Shown here: positions 61,938 through 64,000 of the stretch, piece by piece
Layout: each line of letters starts with the position of its first letter
How positions within the stretch are numbered: the first letter of the stretch is position 1
Source: SIG622 sp045604705
GTDB taxonomy: Bacteria; Bacillota; Clostridia; Oscillospirales; CAG-382
DNA length: 64,000 bases
Assembly: GCA_045604705.1 (NCBI GenBank)
Contig: JAZUOO010000013.1
Coordinates: 13,893-77,892, forward strand
Direction: 5' to 3'
Made by a program: the position numbers and the translations under genes
The notes under the pieces: model-generated
Told to the model about the DNA's origin: nothing
Databases searched by the model: none
What the model saw: only the letters and a program-made list of their open reading frames with translations

Positions 61938-62588
61938 ATGGGTTTTTGGGACGTAACAAAAAATCTGCTTGGCGGATTTGAAGTCACCTGCCGGATATTT
62001 GCGCTGACACTTTTGTTAGCGCTTCCTTTAGGCTTGGTGATAGCTTTCGGCTCCATGTCGAAGTTCAAACCGCTGGCGTATCTGGTCAAGGTTTTTGTTT
62101 GGATAATACGCGGTGTTCCGCTGATGCTTCAGGTTATGGTGCTGTTTTATGTACCCGGAATACTGTTTGGATTGGACAAGCCGCTCTTTGACCGTTTTCC
62201 ATCCGTGATAGTCGCATTTGTCATAAATTACGCCTGCTATTTCTCGGAGATTTACCGAGGTGGTATAGAGAGTATTTCTCACGGGCAGTACGAAGCAGGA
62301 CAGGTGCTTGGTATGACAAAGATACAGGTGTTCTTTAAAATAGTACTCATGCAGGTGGTAAAGAGGATTATTCCTCCCATGGCAAATGAAATAATTACAC
62401 TTGTCAAGGATACGGCGCTTGCAAGAATCGTAATGGTTGCCGAGCTTATCAAGGCGGCAGAGAATTTTGCTTCCTACGGTCTTATCTGGCCGTTGTTCTA
62501 TACAGCGATATTTTATCTTGCATTCTGCGGTGTACTTACCATCCTTTTCGGTCGTATCGAAAAGAAGTTCAGCTATTACCAAACTTGA
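61938..62588 (+). CDS. Polar amino acid ABC transporter, permease
   Basis: HisM/GlnP-type permease of 216 residues with about five membrane helices. The conserved region FVWIIRGVPLMLQVMVLFY and the EAA loop EAGQVLGMTKIQVFFKIVLM, followed by QVVKRIIPPMANE, are characteristic. A single permease gene implies a homodimer. AAAGGAATTAAATA precedes the ATG, and the ATPase follows 11 bases after its stop. Confidence 0.95.
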   Translation: MGFWDVTKNLLGGFEVTCRIFALTLLLALPLGLVIAFGSMSKFKPLAYLVKVFVWIIRGVPLMLQVMVLFYVPGILFGLDKPLFDRFPSVIVAFVINYACYFSEIYRGGIESISHGQYEAGQVLGMTKIQVFFKIVLMQVVKRIIPPMANEIITLVKDTALARIVMVAELIKAAENFASYGLIWPLFYTAIFYLAFCGVLTILFGRIEKKFSYYQT

Positions 62589-62599
62589 GGAGGTAGAAA

Positions 62600-63385
62600 A
62601 TGTCACTGCTTGAAATTGAAAACTTATCAAAGAGCTTTGGCGATGCACACATCCTCAAAGATATTAATATGAGTGTTGATGAAGGCGATGTAATTGCCAT
62701 AATCGGCTCATCGGGAAACGGAAAGACCACTCTTTTAAGATGTCTGAATTTTCTGGAGATTCCCGAACAGGGTAAAATTACGGTTGACGGTAAGGTTCTT
62801 TTTGATTCAAGTGCAAATGTTGATGCAAAGGGCAGACCGGTAAAAGTAAAAACCATTCCGAGAGAAAACAGACTAAAACTCGGTATGGTATTCCAGAACT
62901 TCAATCTTTTCCCGCAGTATACGGCACTTGAAAACGTAACTCTTGCGATGAAGGTTCTCGAAAAGGACAAACTCAAGGAATTTCCCGAAGGTGTTGAACA
63001 GACTGCAACAAGGATTCTCACAAGAGTCGGACTTGCGGATAAGCTTAATCATTATCCATGTCAACTCTCCGGCGGTCAGCAGCAAAGAGTTGCAATAGCA
63101 AGAGCGCTGGCTCTGAATCCTGATATTCTCTGCTTTGACGAGCCGACCTCGGCACTTGACCCGGAGCTTACCGGAGAAGTACTTGCGGTAATAAGAAAGC
63201 TTGCCAGTGAGCATATGACGATGCTGATAGTCACTCACGAAATGAACTTTGCACGTGAGGCGGCAACAAGAATTGTCTTTATGGACGAGGGCAGAATAAT
63301 TGAACAGGGTACTCCAGAAGAAATTCTTGAAAATCCGAAGAATGAAAGAACAAAAGAATTCTTGAGAAATGCACTCAACAAGTAA
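62600..63385 (+). CDS. Polar amino acid ABC transporter, ATP-binding protein
   Basis: GlnQ/HisP-type ATPase, 261 residues. Walker A reads GSSGNGKTT, a slight variant of the usual GPSGSGKST; the Q-loop VFQNFNLFPQYTALENV, signature LSGGQQQR and Walker B ILCFDEPTSALDP are all present. A short charged insert (NVDAKGRPVKVKTIPREN) lies between Walker A and the Q-loop, lengthening the protein by about 20 residues. GAGGAGGTAG stands before the ATG. The final gene of the three-gene operon. Confidence 0.95.
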   Translation: MSLLEIENLSKSFGDAHILKDINMSVDEGDVIAIIGSSGNGKTTLLRCLNFLEIPEQGKITVDGKVLFDSSANVDAKGRPVKVKTIPRENRLKLGMVFQNFNLFPQYTALENVTLAMKVLEKDKLKEFPEGVEQTATRILTRVGLADKLNHYPCQLSGGQQQRVAIARALALNPDILCFDEPTSALDPELTGEVLAVIRKLASEHMTMLIVTHEMNFAREAATRIVFMDEGRIIEQGTPEEILENPKNERTKEFLRNALNK

Positions 63386-63471
63386 AGATTACTCCCGGAT
63401 TGGAACAATTTCTTTCATTATTTTTTGAAATAAATACCATAATATAACTCTGAAATATGCACAAACTAAAG

Positions 63472-63505
63472 CTGTCGGAAGATATTCCGACAGTATCTTT
63501 TTTTT
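63472..63505 (+). terminator. Strong terminator after the ABC operon
   Basis: CTGTCGGAA and TTCCGACAG pair around a GATA loop and are followed by a run of eight or more T. Confidence 0.92.
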
Positions 63506-63517
63506 GGAGTGATATAA

Positions 63518-63739
63518 ATGGATAAGAAAAAGAAGAAAGTACAAATAGAAGTACCCTATAGAAGCATCCCGGAGGTACAGACAAACGGTGAAGTGCCTTC
63601 GGAGGAAAAGCAATATGCAAAAAAACACCCTGAATCCATCTACGGCGGCCCAACGGTAAGCGATGTTCTCGGAAGCTATACGGGGCTGCCTACGGACGAC
63701 ATATATGATGTACCCGTTCAGGATGCCGACGACCTTTAA
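63518..63739 (+). CDS. Small hydrophilic protein of unknown function
   Basis: A 73-residue protein I do not recognise. It opens with MDKKKKKVQIEVPYRSIPEV, is rich in charged residues and proline, has no membrane segment or cysteines, and ends in a string with IYGGPTVSDVLGSYTG and an acidic tail. It is probably disordered. GGAGTG sits before the ATG and the gene is framed by two terminators, so translation and independent expression are plausible. No promoter of its own was seen, so it may depend on read-through. Confidence 0.6.
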   Translation: MDKKKKKVQIEVPYRSIPEVQTNGEVPSEEKQYAKKHPESIYGGPTVSDVLGSYTGLPTDDIYDVPVQDADDL

Positions 63740-63744
63740 ACATG

Positions 63745-63763
63745 ACCGCTTCGGCGGTTTTTT
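63745..63763 (+). terminator. Terminator after the small protein gene
   Basis: ACCGC-TTCG-GCGGT with a TTCG tetraloop, followed by TTTTT. Confidence 0.85.
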
Positions 63764-63860
63764 GTATTGTAATATATTATGGAATAAGCTCGGTTGGTTT
63801 GATGATTTACACATAATTGTATGAATTTGTGAATTTATTTGATTTTAACGAAAAATAGTG

Positions 63861-63889
63861 TTGACAATTTACAGTAAATATGGTATAAT
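63861..63889 (+). promoter_or_regulatory. Promoter of tRNA-Leu
   Basis: TTGACA and TATAAT with a 17-base spacer, 27 bases before the mature tRNA start. Confidence 0.85.
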
Positions 63890-63916
63890 ACATTTCGTTC
63901 ACAAGCTGAACAATAT

Positions 63917-64000
63917 GCGGGCGTGGCGGAATTGGCAGACGCGCCAGACTTAGAATCTGGTGGTTTTACCGTGGGGGTTCAAGTCCCTTCGCCCGCACCA
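63917..64000 (+). tRNA. tRNA-Leu (anticodon UAG)
   Basis: Full cloverleaf: GCGGGCG pairs with CGCCCGC as acceptor stem; the D arm has TGGCGGAATTGGCAGACGC; the anticodon stem CCAGA/TCTGG presents TAG, reading CUN codons; a short class II variable arm follows; and the T arm has GGTTCAAGTCC. The CCA end is encoded and coincides with the last base of the window. Further tRNA genes may follow beyond it. Confidence 0.95.

Overview
The window comes from a low-GC, spore-forming Gram-positive bacterium of the class Clostridia; I cannot name the genus from sequence alone. The case rests on a yicC-remA-gmk-rpoZ-priA-def-fmt-rsmB-rlmN-stp-prkC-rsgA-thiN housekeeping string, SpoVAD and SpoVAE, the rpmG-secE-nusG-rplK-rplA string, AGGAGG-type ribosome binding sites with frequent TTG starts, and clear TTGACA/TATAAT promoters.

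Layout. 1-1.1 kb: end of an acyl-CoA/AMP ligase, then a MITE-like element. 1.3-16.3 kb (minus): a 14-gene operon-like block for RNA and translation quality control, the PrkC/Stp phospho-signalling pair, replication restart and thiamine pyrophosphate formation, driven by a strong promoter before yicC. 16.8-19.0 kb (plus): an OmpR-type two-component system. 19.1-21.4 kb: pyrophosphatase, then divergent bioY and birA sharing two BirA operators. 21.7-25.7 kb (minus): an MBL hydrolase, NusG_II protein, Gx transporter, ApbE flavinyltransferase and glucuronate isomerase operon. 26.4-30.4 kb (minus): valS and a DUF1015 gene. 30.7-37.0 kb (plus): a 2098-residue secreted modular protein. 37.4-38.9 kb (minus): spoVAD-spoVAE. 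39.2-41.5 kb (plus): rpmG, secE, nusG, rplK, rplA. 42.0-44.1 kb (minus): a DUF2975/XRE regulator/DUF4173 membrane operon. 44.3-45.6 kb (minus): a sodium-pump decarboxylase beta subunit plus a 58-residue gamma-like peptide. 46.0-47.8 kb (plus): KdpD/KdpE-like regulators without kdpABC. 48.0-53.0 kb (minus): aroK, folD, lgt and an M16 peptidase pair. 53.1-60.9 kb (minus): a giant cyclic beta-1,2-glucan synthase. 61.1-63.4 kb (plus): a polar amino-acid ABC transporter. A small disordered protein and tRNA-Leu(UAG) close the window.

Several parts fit together. BioY and BirA supply and sense biotin, which a decarboxylase complex carrying OadB would need. ApbE, Gx and NusG_II proteins form a flavinylation/extracellular redox set. 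Lgt would lipidate ApbE and the ABC binding protein. PrkC and Stp form a kinase/phosphatase pair for cell wall or spore signals.

The intergenic gaps at 1.25, 10.1-10.5, 15.0-15.4, 25.7-26.35, 29.0 and 41.6-42.0 kb hold related dispersed hairpin repeats and short tandem repeats. No CRISPR array, prophage, complete insertion sequence or rRNA gene was seen. The most unusual items are the modular secreted protein, the glucan synthase, the NusG with an acidic insertion, the alpha-less OadB/OadG pair and the repeat families.
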